A DNA stretch of 64,000 nt. It comes from Metarhizium brunneum. Lineage: Eukaryota; Ascomycota; Sordariomycetes; Hypocreales; Clavicipitaceae. The translations under genes and the position numbers were made by a program. Under the pieces are notes generated by a model. The model did no database searches, was not told the origin of the DNA, and worked only from the letters and a program-made list of their open reading frames with translations. Within the stretch, counting starts at the first letter, position 1. Each line of letters starts with the position of its first letter. Shown here one piece after another: positions 33,655 through 44,353 of the stretch. The stretch lies in NCBI RefSeq assembly GCF_013426205.1, contig NC_089428.1:2170001-2234000 (forward strand), in the 5' to 3' direction.

Positions 33655-35052
33655 ATGTATCAAAACGTCGTCATATACTACAATGATTCCGTTGACTCGG
33701 ATAACCTGGCTGCTGCAATGGCGCTGATGCGGGCGATGGAGACGAGACCAAATACCCGTCTTCTCTGGATCGTGGAGCCTCGCCAGGTGTCCTTTGGCCT
33801 GAGTCCGACAAAGGAGCAACAAGACAAGTGCGAAGAAGTTGTAAAAAAACACTTTCCTACGCGCGGGAATCCTTGGAAAATTCTTTTTGGTGGTCTTCTG
33901 AGCGAGAGCGACCTCAACGGCATTGAGGAGCTTAGTACGCACGACCGAGAGTTGGCAAGTTTCCCACGGAACTCACAAATCACTTCCTGTACTAACACAT
34001 CCAATCTTTAGCTCCAATTGGCGGTGAAGCCAAGCTACGGCCCGAAACAAGACGCCATACTACATAGGCGTCTCACGGCTTGGGATCAAGTGACCTGCAT
34101 GGCAGGTTGGTCCAAAGCTTCGGTTGAGATATTAATGGACCTCGAGAGCCTCGACGAGATTGAGAATCCGGTCAATCTGAACTTTCACTACAAGGAAGAA
34201 CTTGCAGCTCGCAGCGTAGACGAGCTCATGTCATACCAGGATATCATGAATGAGCCTTTTGCACAACGAGTCGAGAGCCTCAGAGGGTGGTACAGGAGAT
34301 GCATAGAGCGGGCAGAGACGAGGCCAGAGAATCATGGGAGCTCGGTTCGCCCTCTCGACTTCAACTCGCTCCGCGATGCCATCCAGACGGCGGGCAGCGT
34401 CCGCTTTTTTGGAGGCGCATCGCTTACAATCCTCCAGCGATTCATTCAAAGAGGTGTTGCCAGTCATGTGCGGTGCCATCTTCAAGTGGTACGCAATCAT
34501 AAACAGGACCTGATGCATGCATGACTAAAATTTCCCTAGGGGTCCTACGATCCATCTGCCAACCTGTTCCCAAACCAGTTTAACATTTCTCTTAACCCAA
34601 AAGCCGCCAGGTTTGTTTTTAATCATTTTGCAGAATTTTCAGAATTTGCCGTCGTGCCGAGCCACGCAGCACAGAGTACTAAATACTCATTGGCGGGCTT
34701 AAAGCACGAGGGCGGGCGTTGCTTGGAGAGGAGAGTCCTAGGTTTCAACTGCCGTGAAGACCCCCTGAAGATTGCCGAGAAGCAAGTCACCATAGAGAAG
34801 GATTATCCAAACCAAGCATGCCCCATGCCTGATCTTACTGCATTCCTGTGTGCACTTATCCCCAAATTCAATGGCGCAACCTTGGGTTATGCACAGGTCG
34901 ACGATGATAACGGCGCGCTTATATTCAGAAGGGAAGGCTCAGGTATTCCAATGTACGATATAATGGATAACAGAACCTTGAAGGAAACCGAGGTTGTTGC
35001 TACATTGTCGTCGTTGGCAGCCGGAAAGGACATGCCAGAGCTTGTGCTTTAA
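33655..35052 (+). CDS. Inosine-uridine nucleoside hydrolase-like protein
   Basis: Exons are 33655-33954, 34012-34488 and 34540-35052, 429 residues, no stops. The N-terminus (YYNDSVDSDNLAAAMALM) resembles the Asp-rich DxDxxxDDxxA metal/ribose site of the nucleoside hydrolase fold, although the spacing is altered. The segment RFFGGASLTIL resembles the family's central loop. NQFNISLNPKAARFVF strongly resembles the EFNxxxDPEAAxxVF block, and CPMPDLTAFLCAL resembles the C-terminal histidine-loop helix, with the usual His absent. This suggests a divergent, perhaps non-catalytic, member. The first intron uses a GC donor (TTG|GCAAGT) and ends CTTTAG with a CTAAC branch site; the second is GTACGC ... 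CCCTAG. No signal peptide is seen. It is the only intact gene between two HET remnants. Confidence 0.72.
33955..34011 (+). other. GC-AG intron
   Basis: 57-nt intron with donor GCAAGT instead of GTAAGT, branch-like CTAAC and acceptor TTTAG. Only this choice keeps the frame with the next exon. Confidence 0.7.
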
Positions 35053-35504
35053 GGTCGGACACTATACCTGAACCTAGGCAGGCACTGTCGTTTCTTTGTT
35101 TAGTCTTGTCGACTGTGATGGGGGCTGAGTCACTGTTTGTTCAACATATGGGTGCCGTACAATTATTATCTATCTAAAGCCAAGGAGGAAAGAAGGAGAG
35201 CTACCAATGTGCCTTCACAGCCACTTTGCACAATGGCATCAACGAGGATGAGGCCAGCGACCGTATACTGGTACAAGGAATAAAGGATACTGAAATCTGG
35301 TGGGGAGGGCTCCTCGAGTGGTCGACAGAGCAGAAAGACAGTACGCACCGCAACGGATTCAAAAAGTCACGTATGGAGGCAACCAAGGTATGCGGAGACT
35401 GAGACATTAAGGGCGTTTACGGGCCACAGCAGAGGTGCGATATTCTGTTCATCAGCCCAAAGTGAAATCCAAATGAAAATGGGGCCGGCACGAGTAAACA
35501 GTGT
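35053..35504. other. Intergenic region
   Basis: No gene supported between the nucleoside-hydrolase-like gene and the second HET remnant. Confidence 0.35.
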
Positions 35505-37030
35505 TTGTGTATCTCTAGGACTCTCTACACTAAGGGTGTGAGGTGTGGGCTAATTCGGCACAAAGGTTTAAAACTACCAGACGGCTTGGGGAATTTTTCT
35601 AGAGTAGGAGAAACGCTCGTACAGAGAAATCTTGTCCTGGCAGTTGTCTTCGCATATTTTGATGAATGCCGTCCAATACCAGCCATACTTTCAATACGAT
35701 ACTTTGCAAACGACGCCAAGTTCAATGCGACTTTGCAGACTCAAGAGTGGCGCGAAAGATGGGGCTATTTACTGCGAGCTTTTTAAACTATTATCGAAGA
35801 TGCTGCCAATCAGTACAGTGCCCTGTCCTATTGTTGGATGACCAACAACGCTCAGATATGGATTTGGCTAAATGGTATAGCTTTCAGGATCCAGGAAAGT
35901 CTAATGGGAGCCCTTCGAGCTCTGAGGCATGAAGATGCGATATAATCATGTGGATTGATGCGCTGCGTATCAATCAAGGAGACCAAATTGAAAAGGAATA
36001 CCAAGTGTCTCTGATGGAGAGCATTTATATTCACACCATTGCGGTCGATATATGGCTAGGTGCACTCGAAAATGCAAGAGTGGCTTCCCATTTTTTCGAC
36101 TATACATTAACAGAGGGAAGCGAGCATCATGGTATAGGTACTGTCTCCAAGGACGTTTCCCTCTCATGCGAAATCGTATGCGAGCGACCATATTGGAGTC
36201 GTGCTTGGATCATTCAGGAAGTACTCCTCGCCAAGTCCCTGACTATTCACTGCGGGATGCAACACATATCATGGTCAACATTCTCCCGGGTCTTGGAACA
36301 ACTCATCCATAGGCAAGCGTACTGCCATTTGAAGACGCTTGAATTTTCTTATCAGCCGTGCGTATTGCGCTCCAGGTATGCAAATCGCAGTGGATGTCGA
36401 GAGATGGTTCCTACATTGCCACTAGACTATCTTCTCGATACATTTCGTGGAGTGAGGTGCTATTTTACTCAAGACAGAATCTTCTCTATCCTTGGAATTT
36501 CTCAAGACCTGATAATTTGCAAAAGATTTCTGGTGAGCTACTCTATAGATCTGGGAACGCTCTTCCTGGCAATAATCCGACTTTGCGAACCGCCGTCGCC
36601 CACTCAACTTGCGCATCTGCTCCAAGAGGCCTTGCGTGTCACAGCAACCGACGTGAATATGTGCGAGTTGAGACTATTTTCATGTCCCCGTCAGGATTAC
36701 CGAACTTTCGTGCTTTCTAGATTAGCTCGAAACGTGATCCGAGGATATCGACGGCGGCTTGGGGCTGCCAATACGCCGTCACAATCGGCCCTTAAAAAAG
36801 CTAGTAAACATGGAGCAATTGTTAAACCCTCCGAGTCTAACTGGACGTCATTCAGGCAATTTTTCGAAACATATTCCGTTCTGTCCTCAACTATATACAC
36901 TAAATTCGACGTAATGTATTACGTTGAGGAAGCACGGCTAGGCCTCAAATTTCGACCAACAATGCTTGGCCTAATTTTAACAGGCAGTGGTGGGCCACTA
37001 CGAGAGCTTGGTACCGTGTTCAAAATCTAG
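35505..37030 (+). pseudogene. Second HET-domain pseudogene
   Basis: The frame from about 35505 reads to a TAA at 35784. It continues without frame change into TIIEDAANQYSALSYCW, the HET opening motif, and on to MGALRALRHEDAI. At about 35945 a TAA and a frame change separate this from MWIDALRINQGDQIEKEYQ, the next HET motif (usually WIDAxCINQ). The rest is open to 37030 and includes ERPYWSRAWIIQEVLLAKS and YFTQDRIFSILGIS, both characteristic. The key Cys of the CINQ motif is Arg here. A stop plus a frameshift inside the domain make the gene non-functional. It differs in sequence from the first HET remnant, so they are not a recent tandem pair. Confidence 0.8.
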
Positions 37031-37325
37031 TATAGTGCCAGCACCGCAAAAAGCTATAGCAAGATGCCATAATTTTACACGGTGGAGGCATAGTGCCGGC
37101 TGGGTGCAGGTAAGGTGCCATCACGGTGCTACGGAGGTGCAAAAAGGTCAATATTTGTAACGTTGACAGCTAAGAGGGGCTCATAGTATGAGTTCGGCCA
37201 ACACGATGGCCTCTGAGTGTTTGCAGTAGAGTAACCCTTTCGCTAAGCAATATATGGAGAGCTCATGTTATATATAGATATACTCCCACAACAAAGCTTG
37301 GTTTATTGAACGAGGATATCAAGCA
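37031..37325. repeat. GGTGC-rich short repeat patch and spacer
   Basis: Within 37032-37140 the strings gtgcc, ggtgc and their complements recur at least six times around short spacers (agtgccagcacc, tagtgccgg, gggtgcagg, aaggtgcc, acggtgct, gaggtgc), forming potential hairpins. This could be the end of a degraded transposon, which I cannot name. Confidence 0.35.
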
Positions 37326-37682
37326 TTGTATGAGTTTGCCCTGCAAGTGGCCGGTGCGTCAACACCTGATAACAGGACAACACCCTCGGGATTTATTGTA
37401 AGACAGTATGTGCGTCCTTCAATCCGTAATCTGTCAGCCGAGTTAAGACGATGCTCTTGGGAATATTTGCGACCCTTCTTCCCTAAGGATTGGGAATCTG
37501 ACTTTCTGATGCGACGCGTTCGCAGTCATTTGAAGAGACCGGCGGACATTGAAACGTGCCGCGAACTGATAACGGGTGCATTTGGACTATCGCTTGAAGG
37601 TCCCTTGGGAGCTTGTGTCGTCGCGGAAAATGAGAAAGTAAGGGTACAAGTACGGCCGGCTTGGTATGGAGTACATGCATGA
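37326..37682 (+). CDS. Possible short protein or HET-gene remnant, unassigned
   Basis: A 118-residue open frame with plausible composition (RPSIRNLSAELRRCSWEYL, FPKDWESDFLMRRVRSH) and no recognisable domain. It begins 296 bp after the HET remnant and could be a separate hypothetical gene or decayed downstream sequence. No intron, signal peptide or membrane segment is seen. I would not treat it as established. Confidence 0.25.
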   Translation: MYEFALQVAGASTPDNRTTPSGFIVRQYVRPSIRNLSAELRRCSWEYLRPFFPKDWESDFLMRRVRSHLKRPADIETCRELITGAFGLSLEGPLGACVVAENEKVRVQVRPAWYGVHA

Positions 37683-39160
37683 AATTGGATGTCAGGGGGA
37701 GATTGGGCGTTGCTGGTGCCACGTAACCCAGACAGGCCAGCATGACTAGCGGGAACTGGACATGGGATTATAGGCAGAACAACCTTGATAAACTGAAGAA
37801 GATGCTATTGCCACTGAGCAGTATGTAGGCAAATACCAAGGTGTAGCCGCAGGCTATGAACCTGTCATTTGATGAACTAGTCATCTATCTAGATTATCTG
37901 TAAAAAAGGGCCTCGTTTACCTAGATAGATCGTCTGAATCGAGGATTAATTCCGCGCTCAATCGCATCTAGCTGCTGAATAGTGATAACTATTTATAGCA
38001 ATAGGGCTATATTATCTAGTTTAGTGAACATCGTACTATTATGAAATTATTGAAATGAACTTTACCTTGAGTCTTCTACATAACCCCCCGAAGAAATGCG
38101 GTCTGTAGGCAAGTCGTAGTAACCTATATTCGTGTTCTTATACGGAGTACCGTTATTATTTCGCTATAGCGCACGTGAATAATATCCCCTATTACTATGC
38201 TACTCTAGTAGCAGACATTTCAGATATTCGAAGTCTGTCTGTCAACAAGACCGTGCTCTGCGGAGACCAATAGGCCGGATCAGTTATCAACGTATCAATG
38301 ACGAGGGCTGGGCCGATGCTCCGCTTGGCTTGGTGTTCGAGGTGGCCTGTTGGTAATGCAAGGAAATCCAAGCATTATCCGAGCAACAACAGTACGAAGC
38401 GATAAATGAGGTTCAGGGCCAATCGCCGCAGGATCTTCCGGTGGGATTCGCAGGGTGTAGATTCGGGTCTAAAGTAGGGTCAGACAGTCAAGCCCAACTC
38501 CCTGCATCACACCCCGGCTTGTTCTTGACGCGCGGCTTAACAGGGAAGCTATAGGGAGAGACATGGAACATGACTGGCGCAAAATGCTGTGAAGGGTCAC
38601 ATCCGTTTAGCCGCAGAGAAGGGGCTGGAGAAGAGCCTGATCCGCCTTAAGGGCCCACTACATGATGTCATTGATGTCAAGTGTTGATATGACCTGTAGT
38701 GCATCGCATTATGTACTTACGTTTCAGGGTCTAATTGCATAATATAAATCTTGACAGGTAGATGACTCGTATTTATATTGGAACTTTTTTTGCCACGTAT
38801 TATCTATATTGAATAAGCCACGTAACTCAAGTAGCTGTTTTTGTACGTTGCCCAGCCATATATGTACGTGACTTTAATTTTAATAATATTGAAGGAGTTG
38901 AGATTGAGGTGGAATTGATGAACAGCCTGCTTACACGCCTCTAGCTTATCGGCGCCACCGATATCTTTACAAATGTCCGCTACAAAGGTCTCGGGGGAAG
39001 GCTGTAGTTTCTGATAACGCTAATGCCAGCCAACATGCATACACGTAGCCTCGTTTTGCCCCAGCGTAAATTTTTTCGCGCACGCCCTATTACCTAGTAT
39101 TAGCTATTATATAAATGTCGGCAGCATAATAGAGACATAGCGTACTCGTAATTGTGCGTC
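37683..39160. other. AT-rich, gene-free block
   Basis: About 1.5 kb with low GC, no open frame of note and many TATA/TTAT runs, typical of RIP-altered or transposon-derived fungal DNA. No element can be named. Confidence 0.5.
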
Positions 39161-39309
39161 ATATTATGACTCGTAGCGGTGTATACCTTATGACTCGTAG
39201 TAGTATATTATGACTCGTAGCAGTATATTATGACTCGTAGCAGTATATTATGACTCGTAGCAGTATATTATGACTCGTAGCAGTATATTATGACTCGCAG
39301 TAGTGTATA
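39161..39309 (+). repeat. 20-bp tandem repeat array
   Basis: About seven copies of tatattatgactcgtagcag; the central copies are identical and the outer ones carry single changes (cggtgtatacc, tcgcagtag). It lies in AT-rich DNA about 550 bp upstream of the small secreted protein gene. Confidence 0.92.
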
Positions 39310-39858
39310 ATATCTAAATTCTACTATTTTACTCTTGGCCGATAATACAAATATATAGTGTTTGTGGATTATTTTATGGAGACTAATATTTATTATACAA
39401 TTTATTGGCCTGTCTTACTAGATTTTACTGTACTTACACCTAATATAAAGTGGGGTATCGCATAATTTACCTACCTAGAAATAAAAGTAGCATTACAAAA
39501 TAAAGTAGTATAAATATTGGGCCGATAAAGGTAGAGTAATATACATGACTCGAGCTTAGTCAAGAGCTTAGTAGTATTTCCATATCCAGCTTAGTATTCC
39601 GAAATAATACATTTACTAATTTAAAGCAGTTGGCAAATTAATACGTAGTAAGAAATTTACCTGCCTACTATATATAGTTAGACCAGGAATCCACTACTAT
39701 CTGTATAATACTTAGGCTATAAAAATCAAGAACTATTTAAGTAAGTCAAGAGCTCTTCCAAAATTATTTGTTCTTGTATTATTATACCAGACTTTACTTC
39801 TGGCTTTTAAACAACTAAACAAATTTATTCAAGGTCTTTCCCAATCTTATTATTCACC
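39310..39858. other. AT-rich promoter region of the small secreted protein gene
   Basis: Very AT-rich. The last 60 bp become pyrimidine-rich and A-rich (ttattcaccATG), consistent with a fungal 5' leader. No other feature is supported. Confidence 0.4.
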
Positions 39859-40473
39859 ATGCAGCACGCTATAATTATATGGCTAGCTGCCTTTACGAGC
39901 GCTACCGTGTTGGCAGTCCCACTAGATACTGTCCAAGAGATTCAGAATGAATGCTGCGCAGGATTTTCTTTGGGAGAGGCCCCTGTGTGCCCTGAAGATG
40001 AAGACTTCCCGGAGGATGGGATTTGTTGGGGTAATCAACCTAAACGCATTCCACGACCTCCCGGCCGTGACCCCGCCGTCTTGGGCCAAAAATGGCTGCA
40101 AATGGTGAATGCCTTTGCTGATAAGCGAGAAATTACACCCGAAGCAAAGCAAGGACTTTTAGATATTATTCCCAGCTGCGAATTGAACGCCGGTGCCCAC
40201 CCGGGTGGTGCTAATGCCGGAGTGCGATGTACGGTTGATTCAGAAGAGCAGAGGCCAACACCTAGCTGCGACGACCATCGATCTGACACCACCGTCTTGG
40301 GCCGAAATTGGCTGCAACTATTTCACAAGGTCAAAGGTGGATGGAAGCAGAAATGGGTGGATTCAATTTCCAGGTGTCAAATAAAAGTCCCTACAATACT
40401 CCCGAATACGGTTCTGAGGCTTGAAGATATTAAGGAGGTATGGTGTCCGCTTAATCCGACATCGATGGAATAG
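39859..40473 (+). CDS. Small secreted cysteine-containing protein with internal duplication (effector candidate)
   Basis: Single exon, 204 residues. The signal peptide is MQHAIIIWLAAFTSATVLAV. The mature protein has about eight cysteines. Two halves are related: DPAVLGQKWLQMVNAFADKR ... IIPSCEL and DTTVLGRNWLQLFHKVKGG ... SISRCQI. The similarity is visible in DNA too: ccgtcttgggcc(a/g)aaa(a/t)tggctgcaa occurs at about 40076 and 40290. No named domain is recognised. Size, secretion, cysteines, isolation in AT-rich repeat-bearing DNA and internal duplication are all features of fungal effector genes, but function is unproven. GC content is clearly higher than in the flanks, which argues it is maintained. 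Confidence 0.75.
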   Translation: MQHAIIIWLAAFTSATVLAVPLDTVQEIQNECCAGFSLGEAPVCPEDEDFPEDGICWGNQPKRIPRPPGRDPAVLGQKWLQMVNAFADKREITPEAKQGLLDIIPSCELNAGAHPGGANAGVRCTVDSEEQRPTPSCDDHRSDTTVLGRNWLQLFHKVKGGWKQKWVDSISRCQIKVPTILPNTVLRLEDIKEVWCPLNPTSME

Positions 40474-41177
40474 CTACCTAGGACTTGCTGTCGGACAAGG
40501 CTTTCTATGTTGGTTGGACGGGGCAGGCTTAACGTGGTTGCTGTATCTCATGTAATCACTTATAGTAGATGGGTTAAGAGGCTAGCCAGCTACCTTGGTA
40601 GAATTAGAATTGTTGAGTTACTCGAATAGTCGATTTAATACAAGTCAACTATTACAGCCAGGTATTTCTATATTTTAGGTTAGACTAGTTTACTATAAAA
40701 ATATATTATAAAATCTATCGCGGAATTACTTGCGTCCGGCTTTGTCCGCGCGGACATTTCCAATCCCGAAAAGGATCCCGAGTTGCATAGCCTTGTCATG
40801 AGATATCAAATTCACAAGTGCAAAGACCACATTTGTGGCGTGTGTATTGATCAATCTGGAAAATTGTAATTTTTGATAATCACTAAAAACGCATACAAAA
40901 CGACCGCAGAGCAGTGTGCGGCTGTGACAGGATCCTCAGGCTATTTACTCGAGTCGTAAAAGTAACTTGACTTCCAAAAAAGGTTGGACTCCTCATGAAA
41001 ATAGCCCGAGCCCTGCTGAGGTAAAAGCATCAACGTTGGTTTCGTGGCAGACTGCGGTCTGGCAGACCACCCTCGGACGGTCTGTCTGCTAGCCACACTG
41101 TCTCGGAGAGCACTCTGATCTGGGTAGGCTTATTCATCCCCATGCGTTGGGTCACGGCCGACAACGCACGAGATAAC
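40474..41177. other. Intergenic region between convergent genes
   Basis: Shared 3' flank of the small secreted protein gene and the trypsin-like gene; AT-rich on the left, no coding support. Confidence 0.4.
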
Positions 41178-42201
41178 TTAAGACGCCCCAGTTGTGGGTG
41201 CGGGAGGGAACACGGCGGCGAACAGCTCGTCATCCGTCTCGTCAAGATATTTAGTAATAAAAGGGATATAGCTGCCAACTCTGGTATAGATTGAGGGAGC
41301 TTTGTTGCAGAAATAGCCGTCTGGTTCGTCCATGTCTCTTAAGGGCCTTGCCGCGATACCGATTAACTTTCCTTCCTGGACAAGAGGGCCGCCGCTGTCT
41401 CCAGAACATACATTGTGGCCGTCTCCACCAGCACATATCAGAGTTTCGTATTTATCTTTAAGACTTGGGTTCAAAGGTTTCTCCTCAAGCTCTTTGCAGC
41501 GCTCGCGTGAATAAACGGTAATAACAGCCTTGCGAAGTTTATCAGCGCCAAGAGAACGCACGGGAGCGCCGAAATCGTGGGGGGTTTGTACTCCCCTTGC
41601 CAGTTAGTTAGTGTCTTTCCAACTATATCCAAGTTAAATAGCACTTACCAGCCTGCGATAGTTGCATTAGAATTGGCTAGTGGGTCCGAGCCGTTTGCTG
41701 GTAGCGGTATATATTTAATCGTGTTGCTCTCCTTAATTCAAGTTGACAATTTCAAGATAGCAATATCATGAATAGCGGCGTTTTTAACACGTTGCAAGCC
41801 AGGAACTATTTTAAAAGATGAAATATTTGCTTCTACTCCGTTTGTATTTTTATTCTATAAAATTATTAGTTTTATAATAACTACTTATAATTATTTTATA
41901 ATTTGTACCGAGGTACTAGCTTTTCTAGGAGTAAAAATAACTTAATAAATAAAAAACTTACTAGCGTTCCTGCCTTAATAAACTTGGTTTTTAAAACGCA
42001 ATGGGCAGCCGTAAGAACAGTAGTAGCATCTAATAAATTACCTCCACAAAAAAAGACGCCATTCGTATCGTGAAGACTAACAATAAATGGAAATTCATTG
42101 TTCTTGGCTTCTTCTCCGCCAACAATCCTCTTATTGATAGTGGCCGCGAATACTAAAGTAGCAGAAAATACGGCTAGTGCAATAGTAATCTTGCGTACCA
42201 T
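41178..42201 (-). pseudogene. Trypsin-like serine protease (family S1) with one in-frame stop
   Basis: Exons are 41962-42201, 41649-41854 and 41178-41595 with introns of 107 and 53 nt; phases close to a 288-codon frame. A signal peptide ([18 protein letters not shown]) is followed by activation site IVGGEEA, His in LTAAHC (residue 67), Asp in HDIAILKL (residue 110), Ser in CSGDSGGPL, and typical NATIAGWGVQTP and DGYFCNKAPSIYTRV segments. The whole triad is present. However, codon 119 (41738-41740) is TGA, nine residues after the catalytic Asp. Everything else is intact, so this is either a very young pseudogene, a readthrough case or a base error. Secreted trypsins of this type occur in plant- and insect-associated fungi. 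It lies in AT-rich DNA. Confidence 0.82.
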
Positions 42202-42364
42202 TGTGACGATCAGAGGTGGTTTGACAGATTGGTAATAAACAGGTTATAAAGGAGAATTGTGTAAAATACTATAGAAAGGTATTTATCGTTAATAGATGAT
42301 AAGGTACGAATTTGGATGGGCGGCTTATTGTATTTATCCTCGCAGCTGTATAAATATAAAGATA
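42202..42364. other. Promoter side of the trypsin-like gene
   Basis: Short AT-rich stretch upstream of the start codon; no specific site identified. Confidence 0.3.
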
Positions 42365-42678
42365 TTAAATACTAAAAGAAGCTCAAAAGGCCTGCAAACG
42401 TAACCGAGCTCTGGCGACTTATAAGCATAATATATAATTCCTAAAGAGAAAATATTAATATACTTTGTAAAGGCATAAATACCATGACTAAAATCACAGG
42501 GATTGGATTATTATACTTGCTTTAAATACTAAAAGAAGCTTAAAAGACCCGCAAACGTGATCAAGCTCTGGTAACTTATAAGCATAATATATAATCCGTA
42601 AAAAGAAAGTATTAATATACTTTATAAAGGCATAAATACCATAGCTAAAATCACAGGGGTTGGATTACTACACCCACT
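42365..42678 (+). repeat. Tandem duplication of a 157-bp AT-rich unit
   Basis: Two adjacent copies (42365-42521 and 42522-42678) share ttaaatactaaaagaagct, acttataagcataatatata and aaggcataaataccat in order. Differences are mostly C/T and G/A. Conceptual translation shows a charged, repeatedly interrupted helix, which could be a transposase remnant, but this is a guess. Confidence 0.85.
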
Positions 42679-44353
42679 TTAAATCCCACCTGTCCGTAAT
42701 CTGCCTTGACTCGTATCTAGATATATTCTATAGTAAGCCTCAAGAAGTTATCTGCCGATATTTCGCCAATATAAGAAGCTGCATAACAAAACGAGTCATG
42801 AATAATGCAAACGCAAATCTTGTTGAAAACCCCCGCCGAGTCGCGTTTTAAGTTCTCAATTTTAATATATTTAATTATGGCTTCTTTTTGTAAACTATTA
42901 TAACTTTCACAAATAGTATTTAAGTTAGGTACTTTTAATGCTATTATAGGCGAAATTATTAACTAAATTATAGAATTAGTTCCTAAACCTCGCGCAGTAA
43001 TTTTTAGAGCTATAATTATGGGCTAAGAAAGACTACACATAATAGCAGAATAGTGCCATACTTATCTTCACAGTCTGCACTGGCCCGGTGGGATAGTAAT
43101 ATCAAGCATCATGCATTATGGCCAGCCATAATGGAGCCCTCCCGTTAATATGCTGACATATGTAGGCTTTGGCCTGACAGACCTCTTTGCTGTATCCCTT
43201 GTTTGCCGCGTCAACGGGGACTCGGCAAATTGAGTTGGCGACGGAGTTCGGCTTTGAGGGATCTCACGCTTACGTGGCAGTCCTATTTACCTTTGCTTGA
43301 CGGAGACGCAAGACTTTTTCCATCGGACCAGCATCCACATGTAGGTGGTTGTGCGTTTTGGAGCCAGGCCGTCTTAAACGTCAACTACAAAATACGTGTA
43401 CGTTTAGCACCCTCAAAGTACGTACGTATATACCATGCTATAGTACGGAAAGTACAACATCACTACTGCCAAGGCAGCAGTATTACGACTACGTGCCCTT
43501 TGAGGGACTCGGAATCAATCTCGGAATCAGAAGCCAAGAGCCAGAAGCAATGGATTGTAGTAAAACTGTCATGCAGCAGAACAAGACAAGAATGAATTGA
43601 ATTGCCTGGACACAGTGAAATTTGGTCATGTATAGACCAGCTACGTGGCGACGACTCGACGACACGGTGACGGGAATGTAGTGAAGAGGGCTGCATGTGG
43701 GGTCAAGTTATGCATGTGGGCTAACGCCTCAAGTGCTCAAGTGCCTGGCTAGTTTATGCACTCAAGTCTGGTGCTGTTAGACTGCAATGTTATGTAGCGC
43801 TTGAAGTGGCTTCGTCGCCTTGTGTGTGGGGTCTGGTCTGGTCTGGTGGACCACAATGCGGCTGGGCCCAATATTGCCAACATTGAATGAGCATTGGGGT
43901 CTGGTTCAAAAATGGGTACGGCGGTCTGTTCACCCTTGAGTCTGGTTTGAGAGCGTCTGGTGGTGGCAGCCTGACGCTCTGCAACGCGTTGAACGTCTGG
44001 TCAATGCATAAGGGTCAACCATGGCTGGGAGCGTCAGTGACTCTTGCGCAGCCGTATGCATGAGAAGGAATGGGCGGCATCAATCGTGCAGACTAGTAGT
44101 AACAAAAAAAGTACATATGACAAGCCAGTTTAGCATGTTGAGGTAGGTGTGGCATGAACCACGCCAAGAGTCAGGTCCTAGTATAAACAAGTCATGAGAA
44201 TTAGATGGCTCAAGATTCATGTTGAATCTCTCTTTTACATGCTACATTTCCCCTTTTCTTCGATGCTCTCCTGCCGCGCAATTGTAACCCGAGCGAGACC
44301 GTAACAGCAATTCCAACTATCCCATGCAATGCCCGTCTGGTTTGTCACAGCAT
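42679..44353. other. Intergenic region, AT-rich to about 43.1 kb, then normal
   Basis: About 1.7 kb without a supported gene. Base composition changes sharply near 43.1 kb. Open frames at 43203-43600 lack domains. Short ctggt/gtctggt repeats occur at 43830-43850 and near 43930. Confidence 0.4.

Noticed and set aside
39161..39309. CRISPR-like array
   Set aside because: The units are directly adjacent with no spacers, and the genome is eukaryotic.
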